Of a stretch of DNA of 64,000 bases, positions 12,001 to 22,605 are shown in pieces. The DNA is from Straminergon stramineum. Lineage: Eukaryota; Streptophyta; Bryopsida; Hypnales; Calliergonaceae. The first letter of the stretch is position 1. The number at the start of each line of letters is the position of its first letter. Made by a program: the position numbers and the translations under genes. The stretch spans positions 1,614,501 to 1,678,500 of the forward strand of contig OY987269.1 in NCBI GenBank assembly GCA_963920665.1. The letters are read 5' to 3'. Under the pieces are notes generated by a model, which ran no database searches, was not told where the DNA came from, and saw nothing but the letters and a program-made list of their open reading frames with translations.

Positions 12001-15000
12001 ACCATATAAACCTTGTGATAAACTGAACTCTGCCTTGTAAGCAAGAGATAGTGTGCAGTACCAATGCATGGTCATTCATGAGTGTGATGGGCGACAGGAG
12101 TCACAGGACGTCTGGAGCCGAGTCATTTGGGGGTCATAGTCGTCGTTACACCCAAAGGACGTGCAGTTCCGATCCTGCAACGGATCGGAAATAGGTCGGT
12201 CTACTCGATCAGCTCCGCCAGGCTCCTAACCGTAGATTAATAACTTATAAGGCCTTTACGGTTATGGACTACCGTTTCCATTGCTCAGCTGGAGCTATGG
12301 AACTGGATCAGGTGGTTGCCGTTGCCTCCAGCCCCCCTCCAGCCCTGGATTTGCCCACAAATGCAGACCGGTAGGGCCTGGACGTTGGGCTGGAGGGTTT
12401 CATTATTAGGAAAAAGACTGGGTCCAGTTACTGAGTGTTCCCTGCTGGCATCATGCATACCAGCAGCAAGTGATTTCGTATGATCAGAAGTAAACTTATG
12501 CTCAGTCAGACAGATGGTGATTTCCGTGGTGACTTCAGATCTCAGTGTTCTCATGCTGATCGATTTCCAGGGAACTTGTGATCCAAACTGGAGCCCAGTA
12601 CGTGGAAACCTTCACGACGAGTTCGGAATTCCACAAAACGCGACTCTGTCATTTTCTGTACCTTGCAACGCTTAGTCAGAAAGAGACATCACGTAACGTT
12701 TTCTATCGATTGAATTTCCATGAACTAAGTCTGTACAAACGAACTAGTCTGTTAGGCCGGTCAGCCGTCCATTTGAACAGTCTGGTGGGGTGGGTGGGTG
12801 GGTGAAGGGTCCCCATCAGAAAAGTTGGGCCAGATTGTTTTGATGCCATTTTGACACCAAAGGCAGCATACAGGTCATTTTAGTGTCATTTCATCCATAC
12901 TAGGTTGGTATGGAGGTTGGCACCAAATTAACATAATTGCACTTCAATGCACCATTGAGGCACCATGTTCACATGCCTTGAAGTTCCTGATGCCAGTCGG
13001 TTGTTCACTGACTTCTCTCGTCGAACTCTTTTTCCTGTCCTCCTGTAGGTTTAAAGAAATCTGATACTCTTACTTCCGCTGACTCGAGTTCCATCGAAGA
13101 ACCCAGAGTTGTTGTTGTTTGCACGTCCCTCGCTTTGGAAGTGGTTTTACTGTTAGGCACTGATCGAGTTACTCCTCGCACTAGACTAGCACTCGCACTG
13201 GCTCTCGCACTAGCACTCTTTTTTTCTTTTAAAGGAAAGTAACCTCCAGTCACAGGAGAAGCAAGTTATGGAAGAACTCGCAGAGATGCACTCCCTGTGC
13301 ATGAGTGTCAATTAATTGTTACTAGATGAGAGATAGCTACCCCAACATACAGAGTACTCCTAGCTAAGTTATTGCCGAGCGTTACTTCTTAGGAGCGAAT
13401 TCATGCCGTTGTTCCACCTCCCCCCATCTCTCTCTGTCTCCTCCTGCTGTGATTTTCTCTTTACAAAGTCCATCATGTACTGAATGATCCCTAAATTAAA
13501 CCATGCCAGGGTTACACTTGTGTGATCGAGTTGGGCCCTAAGTTACATCGATCTGCTTCAACTCGATCAGATAATAGTATTCAGTTGCACACATTCGCCC
13601 TGTTGACTGCCTTCAATTCCCTAGCTGATCCCTGTTCCGAGTGCGAATTCGTCCCCCTGTGGCTGGCCATTGATCGATCGTGAGCCTCTGTGATCGATCA
13701 GAAATCTCGCCCGGAAATCAAGGCAACTGACGAAATCGAAACCTGCCCGATTATCAGGTCCTGCACCAGAATTTGCATGTGAGCTTCTTCCTTGAAATCC
13801 TCTCTTGATCGCGTGTATGATGCGACTTACATTGGGGAACACGCCTACTTTTAGATCACGGTGATCTTACGCCAAGTTTATTCGTCGTCACTCACTGCAT
13901 GTGGCAGGTACTTTCCTTTTCTTTCCAATCAGGTGAAAACTGCAATAATTCAGTTTCGAGAAAGAAATTAAATAATTAAAAAATAAAAAATAACTGCACC
14001 AATAATTTAAAGCAATTGAGAAGGAGGCAGAAAATTTGTATTTTGTTGGCCTCTGTGGTTGGTTGGTTGGTTTCCTCTTCTGTGCAATTGATTTTTGAAT
14101 TAGTGCCACGAGAAAACAAATAGATGAAATGAAGGACTTTACTGGTTGCAAGAAGGTAACAGGTTTTCAAGGGCTTAAGATACCTCGTGCTACCTGGTTG
14201 TTATTGATACGTGTTTGGATCATTTTTATTTTATTTTATTTTAATTCATGTAATCCATACCTTAAGTTAGGTTGTTTGTTTTGTTTGTTTGGTACGTTGA
14301 GATCTCCCAACTGTGCGTCCCCTAGCCATGTGCTTGGTACCGTCGGAAAGCCTTTGGCAAAGAGGGGTGCACGGGCTTTGTTTCTTGGTGTTTGGATTTA
14401 CAATGTGAAAGTTATTGAATTTTGAAATTTTTATGAATAAAAAAATTAGAAAAAAAATAGTTTTATTTTTATTTTGTTTTGTTTTATGGCAATGGCATAA
14501 GGCACACTAGTGAGTCTGAAATTTGGATAGCATGAGACTTCTTAGATAAAGTTCCATAGCTTGAGTTAATACCCTATTAATTGTATTGAAGTAAAGCAAG
14601 ATTAGCCAAGGTTGTTTGTCCTTGTGTTAATTGAAGTAGGAAGTTATGCCTCACCAACTAAAGAAAACTTGTCTTTCAACCTTCCTAAATTGAAGGTGAC
14701 TTCGATCCTGTATTGCTTTTGGATGCTTTCCATATATTGGGCATTGGGCATTAGACATCTAGACATGTTGCAAATGATCCTTCATAATTTTTTGCTCCAC
14801 GTAAGTTGCAACAAAACAACAAAAATAATGTAGAGTAGTGGGGATACTAAATAAAGATTGGAGATGTTCATTGAGCATCTACAATCTATATGCAGTTTAT
14901 ATACATGAAAAATGGATGGATATAGTGGCCATCCAATAATAACATATAAATTTAGTGAGGCACATGAAGTATATGGTGCTTCAATGCAATGATGGCAAGG

Positions 15001-15490
15001 GACACTATATATGTGCTTTGTGCTATAAACTTAGCTTTAGGCAATAAGATTGGAAAATGGGGACAATGCATTTTCCAAATCCTCCTCTAACAAAATAATT
15101 CTTCTTAGACTATTATTGCGTAGTAGTGACACTTTATTGTGTAGAACATGTTGATAAACAAATGTGCCATAAAGAAGGGGTCTTTTGATTTGCCAATAGT
15201 ACTAAAGGCTCTCATAGCATGTCTACATTGGATTTGCCAAATGAAGTTGCTCATAAACCCTACCTTCTAAAATAGCATAATAATTATTGCACTCGATCTT
15301 ATCCAAGGTTGAAGATGCTCTTACTAAGGTGATTGCATTTGATTGTAATCTCATTCTATAACCAATCCTTGCAAATTTCACCTAATATGTACCCTCTTTG
15401 TACTTGAGAGTTTAGGATTGATTTTAGATACATCAAATCTCATAATTCAAAAATTCATAGGCTATTCAACCAATATCCACTAATGAATGT
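12001..15490. other. Intergenic DNA, no gene recognised
   Basis: Between about 12000 and 13900 the composition is close to that around the genes, and after 14150 it becomes AT-rich. A GA/CT-rich stretch lies near 13415-13445 and GGTT repeats near 14055-14075. The minus-strand frame 13005-13253 encodes a Ser/Ala-rich low-complexity peptide that I would not call a gene. Confidence 0.4.
12787..12802 (+). other. G-quadruplex-forming motif
   Basis: Four G-runs (4,3,3,3) are separated by single T residues, a compact parallel-quadruplex motif on the plus strand. Confidence 0.75.
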
Positions 15491-15494
15491 TTAA

Positions 15495-16137
15495 CCCCTA
15501 AATGTCCAAGGCCTTTTTTGAACTTCTAGGAATTTATTCTAAATTGAAGAAAAAGACAACATTTTGATAAGTTTTATCAATTTTTATTTATTTATAACTG
15601 TAAAAATTCAAACTAGACATGTTATAGATTGCATTAGGAAAAGAAAACACATCAATATCATTTTGTGGATTGAAAGTTTATAATGTTTGATCATGAGGGT
15701 GTTAAAATAGCAAATTAAAGTGGTTTGAAGTCTTTCAATTCTCTTTTTACTTGTCAAATCTAAAAAGTTGGTCACCAAAAAAAATGAGATTAGAAGGCAG
15801 AACATGCAAAAACCCAATTAGTTCATAGCTTCTCAAAATCTACTCCACAAATTTTTAAATGAATTTCAAATGTGATTTTTTCTCCAAGATCTAGTGTCTT
15901 TGAGGCTCATTTCCAAATGCCTTCAACAATACAAAAAGTCGAGGTTGCGATGGCCACCTGTGCACAAAAATTTGTATAGAAAAATCATACACATTCATTT
16001 TCAAAATCGGATTTTTGAAGCTCAAACTAGACTTCAAAAAGGATTTTTCGAAAATATAATCTCCTAAAAATAGTAACTTACTTTACTTCAAAGGTTCTGT
16101 GAACACCAAAATTTGGTGTCTTCAGTTGGGCCTTTAA
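15495..16137 (+). mobile_element. Repeat family B, copy 1 (TTAA-site element)
   Basis: The copy begins CCCCTAAATGTCCAAGGCC directly after TTAA (15491-15494) and aligns along its length with the complete copy at 32099-32757. The right end is diverged (atttggtgtcttcagttggg near 16110), so the terminal repeat there is no longer clean and the end coordinate is approximate. It is non-coding and ends just upstream of the F-box gene leader. Confidence 0.7.
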
Positions 16138-16149
16138 TCTGGAGTGATC

Positions 16150-17432
16150 ACTTTCTCCTACGGCGTGTGAGTTTTGCCGGAGCGGTAGGGTTTGGACTGT
16201 CCTCGATGAACTCCGCCGTTGTCAGTTCCGGCCGCTCGACCAGAGAGGAATCAAGTGCGGCGCCTAGCTTGGAACGTTTATGATGTAAGTCAGCCTTCGA
16301 TGTCAGAGCTTTTGGCCTCTTGGATGTTTACAGTCACAGTTTCGGGTTGTATTGTGAGGGTTAGAACGTACGCAGGGTTCCTTTCTTGTCGGGTTAGGAT
16401 TAATTCGAACAGTTGGCCATGCGGCTGCATATTTACCAATTGGAGTCGTGCAGGCGAGTATAGAGCTGATGGTCTGCAGTTCCATCCGTGCTTGCTTGTC
16501 CTCAGGTTGTCGTAGTGCATAGACACACTGTTCTAACCAACTTAGATAACACCTTAAAGAAGCACCAGTCCGTTGGTTTGAACTGTGGCTCCTAAGAAGT
16601 TTAAATTTCTACCGACAAACCCTGCTTTCAAACCCTGTCTTTGGGTTATGTGAGTAGGCTTTGTGTTCTGTTCACGTCTAGGGTTGTGTGAGTCGGTAAT
16701 CGTTACGGAAGCAGGGAAAAGGCGAAGAGACTGCGGGAGCCAATGGACCTATGCCAGGGCTAGCTTGAGCTCATCTGCTCTTGGTCTTGAGATCTTTTCA
16801 CCTTTGGGAAAACCCCGAATTAACTAGAAGTGATCACAAAATACAGTGTTAACACAGACTTAAAGGTTCGAAGCAGGTTATTACATTTACCCCCTGCTTT
16901 AACCGAAGGTGGACTAACCCTCCACAGCAGATGAGCTGTAACCCTGGCCTAATATGGTAGCCTGTAACGGTATTATTCTTTGTACGTTTGGGAAAAATTC
17001 AAAGTTATTTTGAATTTCAGTGAAGTGTCGTTAGGGAACGGTCATTTCGATTCAAGTGTGGAATTTTTCGAACTCGTTTCTCGGCTTGCTTCAGGCTTTA
17101 TAACGGCTTTATAACGGCATTACAACGGTATTATAGTTTTGCTGGTCTCTAAATCGCCGACTCTGCCAGGATGGATCCGTCATGCGCTCTTGCGACTGTC
17201 CCGAAGTTGCTACACCTTCGTGACCTAGATGTTTCCCTCCATGTGAAGGCGGGCTCTGACAATTACCTTGTGGAGCTTCTATGGTGTAATGCTAGTAGCC
17301 TGCATCAAATTGCAAGGGAATGGGATTAATTTAACTCGTGTGAGTGTTTGTGCTACAAAGCGACCCGGAGGATCTTTCAAGCGGAGGGCCGGAAATAGCA
17401 GCCGCGAACCCTGAGCTCGGATCATCGGGAGC
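16150..17432 (+). promoter_or_regulatory. Probable spliced 5' leader of the F-box gene
   Basis: A consensus donor GTAAGT begins at 16285, and a pyrimidine-containing acceptor ctctgccag ends at 17169, one base before an ATG. An intron 16285-17169 would join a GC-rich leader to the exon that holds a short upstream ORF and the F-box ORF. This is an inference from splice signals only. The transcription start is not identified. Confidence 0.45.
17171..17329 (+). CDS. Upstream ORF, 52 codons, in the F-box mRNA leader
   Basis: The ORF starts at the first ATG after the proposed acceptor and ends TAA, about 100 bases before the F-box start. It reads MDPSCALATVPKLLHLRDL at its start and is in a different frame from the main ORF. 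I recognise no family. If translated, it would be expected to reduce initiation at the F-box start. It could equally be a chance ORF, or an exon of a form spliced differently. Confidence 0.35.
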   Translation: MDPSCALATVPKLLHLRDLDVSLHVKAGSDNYLVELLWCNASSLHQIAREWD

Positions 17433-18836
17433 ATGGAAGATTTGGGTGGGCCAAGCAAGGAGCATACAGGGCCTCCACCCTTGGACCCAAGCCGCAATGA
17501 GGGAGGGGACTCTGAGCATAGGGATGACGGGAACCCGATTCGTAACACGCTTCCCGGTCATTTAGAGGGCATGTCCATATCAGAGAACGATGAGGTCCAG
17601 AGGGAATCTGATTGGGATTCACTGCCTCCAGAAATCGATGTACTGATTCTGGCATTTCTAGGGTTCTATGATCTCTTCAGGGCTCGTCTAGTTAGCAGAA
17701 GCTTTCGAGACATTGTGAAGCGGAAGACTTTCCAGCAAGCGCGTGGTGGTCGTTACCCAGTAGAGTGTTCTCTGAGTCCTCTAGTATTCTATGTCAAAGA
17801 TGGGAATTGGCACATTCTGGGGTACGAATATAAGGAGCAGATATGGAGGAAACTGCCGTATTTGGACAGCAGGCCCATCGACAAAAAGCCCGTTGACAAC
17901 CACACCATTCCCATTCCCATTCCGGACATGGATTTATTCAAAGATTTTTTGGTTTCTGGACACGGAGGACTGTTCTGCGTGAATGTCGGCAAGCCCACTG
18001 AACCAGAGAAAATATTGGTTTTCAACCCTTTGAACGGGATGACTGTTCAAATTCCGCCCTTGCAATGTCCACGGCATCCCGTTGTGTTGCATGTGCACGC
18101 GACATTGGCTAAAAGTTCTGATGTGGTTTCTTCCAAATACTGGATACTGGCCGTTGGAAGTTCTGCAACGGGGACTGAGAGTCTGTCAAGGAAGACTGAG
18201 ATATACGACTCTGTGAAGGGAGAATGGGAAGCGGCAGGTGATGTGCCTGGAACTGATTTCTCAATCAATGAACATCAATCTGGTGTTTACTGTGAAAGTG
18301 AGAATGCGGTACTTGTAACTGGATTTATGGTCAGCGGCAACAAAGGTGTATTGGTGTTCGACTTGGAAACACGGACATGGCGTGAAGATTGGCTCTGTCC
18401 ATATTTGCAGCATCCAGTGGAGGAGACTGGATTGCCGGTGCATTTTGCCATTGCGCAACTCGTGGAGTGCAGTGGTGTGATTTACCTGTTTTCCGAGCAA
18501 GAGTCTGGAACGAATGTCACCCACTGCATTGATGCATTGGACATGATCAGCGGCGGGGGTTTTGCATGGACAAGGAAGGTGACACGCCAAAGACAAGGAT
18601 ACAGAGCTCTGTTGGTCTATCCTGAGTACACTTGTGTCCCGGTGAGGGAGAACAAGCTCTGTATTTTTAACACCATCGAGCGGACTGGGGTGATATACAA
18701 TATGTTGGACGATCCTATCGACCCTGACGTGTTCGAATCTGTTCCTGTCACTCCTCCTCTTGACGACGGCATTGTTTTTCACAGTTTAAACCCAATTGGA
18801 TACGCCTATGAACCAAGCTTCGGTGCATGGGCGTAG
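17433..18836 (+). CDS. F-box/kelch-type protein
   Basis: A single uninterrupted exon encodes 467 residues. Residues about 60-105 (WDSLPPEIDVLILAFLGF, then FRARLVSRSFRDIV) form an F-box, the segment that binds SKP1 in SCF ubiquitin ligases. The remainder resembles a kelch/galactose-oxidase-like beta-propeller, with blades such as TEIYDSVKGEWEAAGDVPG (about 255-273) and VLVFDLETRTWREDW (about 306-320). The family role is substrate selection for ubiquitination. The substrate cannot be told. The start at 17433 is supported by an in-frame TGA just upstream (near 17412). Met47 is a possible later start. The first 55 residues are acidic, Gly/Pro-rich and probably disordered. The gene is intact, and its 3' end faces the ABC transporter gene. 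Confidence 0.85.
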   Translation: MEDLGGPSKEHTGPPPLDPSRNEGGDSEHRDDGNPIRNTLPGHLEGMSISENDEVQRESDWDSLPPEIDVLILAFLGFYDLFRARLVSRSFRDIVKRKTFQQARGGRYPVECSLSPLVFYVKDGNWHILGYEYKEQIWRKLPYLDSRPIDKKPVDNHTIPIPIPDMDLFKDFLVSGHGGLFCVNVGKPTEPEKILVFNPLNGMTVQIPPLQCPRHPVVLHVHATLAKSSDVVSSKYWILAVGSSATGTESLSRKTEIYDSVKGEWEAAGDVPGTDFSINEHQSGVYCESENAVLVTGFMVSGNKGVLVFDLETRTWREDWLCPYLQHPVEETGLPVHFAIAQLVECSGVIYLFSEQESGTNVTHCIDALDMISGGGFAWTRKVTRQRQGYRALLVYPEYTCVPVRENKLCIFNTIERTGVIYNMLDDPIDPDVFESVPVTPPLDDGIVFHSLNPIGYAYEPSFGAWA

Positions 18837-20062
18837 TAACATTAAGGCCATGTTTCACATCTTCAAAGGTGCAGCGAGGACTCAGCAAATTCATCTCAGG
18901 TGCCCAAAAATCTTCGCCCTCTTGTTCCATGTCACATACATTGGATGTTATTGTCTTTTGAGTTTAGAAGCACGTGCACTTAATGTTTGCAATAGTGGTG
19001 AAGCCGTGAAACTGAGGGTGACTTACTCTTTTGGATTTGGTGACTGGATTTGGCAGGTTAATCCTCACGTAGTTTTTGATTTGTGGAACATGGCCGTTCA
19101 AGACTATTTAAATAAACTTAGTTGTGTGAAGTTCATACTAATGACTTATTTTCATAGCGTAGAGACCCTTGGAATCCTTATATGGCCTTCATGATCGCAG
19201 CGTGGTGATAATTTCTGGGGGTACGCGTAAGACTACGCGCTACGCCTTCAAATGCTAAGAACTAGTTACCTGTAATACTTCCTGTTTCCGTGTTGGACAA
19301 TGCTATCTGTAATAGTTGACACCGCACAACGGATTGTTAATTAGGAAGCTTTGCTTGATAGACAAGACTGTACATTAGTTTTTAATTTTATTATGTACCC
19401 TGCACGCATCGTGGAGTTTCTGGATCAATTTCGTACCTCTGTCCGCTTACTGCACCGCTGGTGGACTATTTCTCAGTACAGCCTCTGCAGCATTCCATAC
19501 AGTAGGATGCCTAGGTGATCGTTCCGAAAAACTTGTAACCCCTTTTCATTAATGGACAAGTTCTGGGAATCATCTTTGTGTTACTAATATCAAAGCGGAT
19601 GAGGTAGGAAGGGATCATATTTATGTATATGACTTGTAGGAAAACATATTACGTCAATGGTTGTAGCACTCAAAAATGTTAATAGTTTAAACACATTGTA
19701 GACGAACTGCACGAGGGTAGTGTAGGCTTGCGGTGTAGTAAATAACCTATTCATCAAGTAACCATAACGTTAATACACGCCCTCAAAAGTTAAAACTGGA
19801 GAGAACCTACAGGATTTCCGTTCGGAATATGGAATCACTCTAAACAGTTAAAAAGGTTCCCCTCCTAGTGACCAGATAAACTAAAGTGATACCTACCTAT
19901 CGAAGGAAAAGAAGTCGGAAAATGTCTACTACGCAATTAGCTGCGTAACACAGGCAGCAATTTCGTGATACCAGTTGATAAATTTGTGGAGCATATTTAC
20001 AAATAATTCAGATGAATTACAAAATTGAATCGCTCCCATTGCGAATTGCTGCCGAGGTAGCT
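18837..20062. other. 3' region between the convergent F-box and ABCC genes
   Basis: Probable 3' UTR and flank of the F-box gene (AT-rich stretch near 19377-19395). An ORF runs 18796-19194 in another frame, overlapping the F-box C-terminus. I do not regard it as a gene. Nothing else is recognised. Confidence 0.5.
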
Positions 20063-20881
20063 TCAATGGTGGGCATTGGCCCAGTACTCAGCCACCAGTC
20101 TCGCGAACAGCGAACTGCTGTCCTCCAGGAGCTTCTTAGGTTGGTCGAATTCAGCCTTCTTTCCAGCAATTGCACACACAAGATGTGAGATTCAAAGCAT
20201 TCTTCCACCTTGCGGTGCGGACTTAGCACTTTCTCCGATGCTAAAGGCGACAAAGTATAGAGGACCTTATTAGTGTATTAAAAACTATTACGGTTAAGAC
20301 CAACCCCTAGGGAGTAGGGACCCTCTTTTCATAATTTGTATGTTAGACCCAGAGGAGGGACCCCTTGTGCAGCCCAGCGGCCATTCCATCTTCATAGAGT
20401 TTGTGATTTTTGAGGTCTTCAAAGCGTCAGGCGTAGAGGAAAACAAACCCTATAATATGCTGGTTTTCGTGCTCCATATCCTTAGTACAAAGCTTAACCT
20501 AGACAAGTCAAGACCTTAGGTGATCGACTCTTCTGTGTACCGAACGTCTAAGCAATACTCACAGAACAATCAGAGCCTCGATTGGGGTCGAGAGGAGACA
20601 GAAATCTAACCATCGTGGAGAGCCAGCACCATATCACTGTCAATGACGGTGGGAATGCGATGCGCCACCGTGACAACAGTGCAGTCGGAAAACTCCCGAC
20701 GCAGGATTCGTTGCAGAATGGCGTCCGTGCTGTTGTCAATGCTGGCCGTAGCTTCGTCCAGCACGAGGACGCGGCTCCGCTTCAGTAACGCCCGTCCCAA
20801 GCAAAACAGTTGCCGTTGTCCCACACTCCAGTTTTCGCCATCATCCGACACTGCCAAGGTTTGGAAGCCATTTGGCTTCAG

Positions 20882-21073
20882 TCTTCATCTTTCTCTACAC
20901 TTTTTAGTGAAATCAATGTGGGTTGTGCTAATTTGAAAGAAATGACTTTGTAAAAGCTTAGAATCTTCAGCTTTAACAGATGTTTCAACCCCCATAGAAT
21001 AGTTGGACACCACTAACTCCTCCCCCACAATAATTACACGGAAAGCTGTAGGTCTAAACCACTTTAAGACAAA
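20882..21073. other. Non-homologous segment inside NBD2 of the ABCC gene
   Basis: Homology to ABCC proteins stops after the residues FNL of the Q-loop exon (21074) and resumes at LKPNGFQ (20881). The 192 bases between do not encode the conserved segment normally found here and have no convincing donor at the break. They read like a fragment of a retroelement LTR (minus strand contains aacccacattgatttcac), but this is a loose resemblance. Confidence 0.5.
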
Positions 21074-22234
21074 TAAATTGAACCGCACGGTTCCTCGGAA
21101 CAACGTAGGCTCTTGAGGGATGATGCCAAGGCGTGATCGTAAATCATGAAGCCCGATGGTGGAAATGTCGATGCCATCGATGGTAATCCTTCCACTCGCG
21201 GGCTCCACAAGTCGGAAGAGAGAACTGATCAGCGTCGTTTTGCCACTTCCTGTGCGGCCTACCACTCCCACCCTCTGCCCACCCTCGAAGGTGCACGTGA
21301 TTCCTCGCAGAACCAAAGGCGCGTTGGGACGATATCGGACCTGGAATCGCCATGGAAATGCAAGTGTTAAGGTTCATGATAGTAACCCTAAACCTAAACA
21401 TGATTCTTAGAAAAAATGAAAATGGAACTGTTTCGAGAACGTTATGGAGAGAAACTCCTCAACGATGGATGGGATCCTGATCACACAAAAGACTTCCTAT
21501 GCTGCGTCATGAGGAGGCCTTTGTATAATCGCTGCGACCCCAGACTGAGAGAGACCTCGTTATGAGAAGATCCTCTTTCTGAAACTGTCTGAAACATTCT
21601 TATTTCAGTGAAAATCTTGTTTTGTGATTATAAACCAATCTAATACAAATTCAACATCAACTAACTCGATTGAGCTCAAATCGATCACAACTTCGACATT
21701 GGTTAGAACGTCCAGCGGCAACATAAAATCTGCACAGAAAGATGACTGCTAAATTTTAATTTAGGAGACTTCTACAAAGTGAGAATCTAAGAGAGCTACC
21801 GAGAAGTGAGGTTTAGGAAGGACCCACATGGTCTACGGTTTGAATCAAGATGGGAATATGATAATATGCAGAACAAGGAAACGTATTCACCTTTAAATCT
21901 TCAAGCACAACCTTGCCAACGCCGGGCCAATGTGCAGAAGGCCTCTTGTCGTTGATTAGAACTGGAGCCTCGCTTTCCAGATGCATATATTGCTTAATTC
22001 TTTCCACGGAAATGATTGTATTTGCCAGATTGCACTGGTTCTGGACACTGAAAACGACGGAAATATTGAGAGATAGGCCATAACTCAGGGCGAGACCAGC
22101 GAAGCCTGCATTCCAAAGCCCCACCCCAAATGTTAAATATACATGAGGACATCACCATAAATCGCATTCAGCAATTTGGTAGACATCAGCAAGGAACTGG
22201 TGCCAACAGTGAAGGTAGGTGCACCCAAAACGTA

Positions 22235-22605
22235 GGCGCCACTGCACCTGATTGTGCATAATGAACAGTACCTTTCATTCCAGAACTTAAATCTAGAACA
22301 ATCGTCCTCTTCTTACTCAGTGGTGGCACAACTTTCCACAATCGAAAGACAATCCACTCCCTAGGCTCAAATCATATCTACACAGTGTACAAAAATCTAA
22401 GGTAGGTGCACTTAGAAGCGCAACTTCATCTAATTGCTCCATAATGTACATTCTTATTTCATTTCAGGCCAAAATCTTGGGATGGCATGCTTTTCTACTC
22501 CACGTGACATAAATCTCGGAAGACCAAAAAACCTATACTAGATTTAAGTTTTGAAATGGAAATAGAATGTTCATTGTGGCACCAATTAGGTGCAGTGGCG
22601 CTTAG
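22235..22605. mobile_element. Short inverted-repeat element in an ABCC intron
   Basis: GGCGCCACTGCACCTGATTG at 22235 is matched in reverse complement by the sequence 22569-22605 (ending caattaggtgcagtggcgc). The similarity continues inward over about 35 bases (tgcataatgaaca). A related half-copy lies near 23160-23185 in the next intron and another near 22398. This looks like a small non-autonomous element. No clean target duplication is visible. Confidence 0.5.

Noticed and set aside
18261..18782. 173-codon minus-strand ORF inside the F-box gene
   Set aside because: It is a shadow of the real plus-strand F-box coding sequence and has no recognisable domain.
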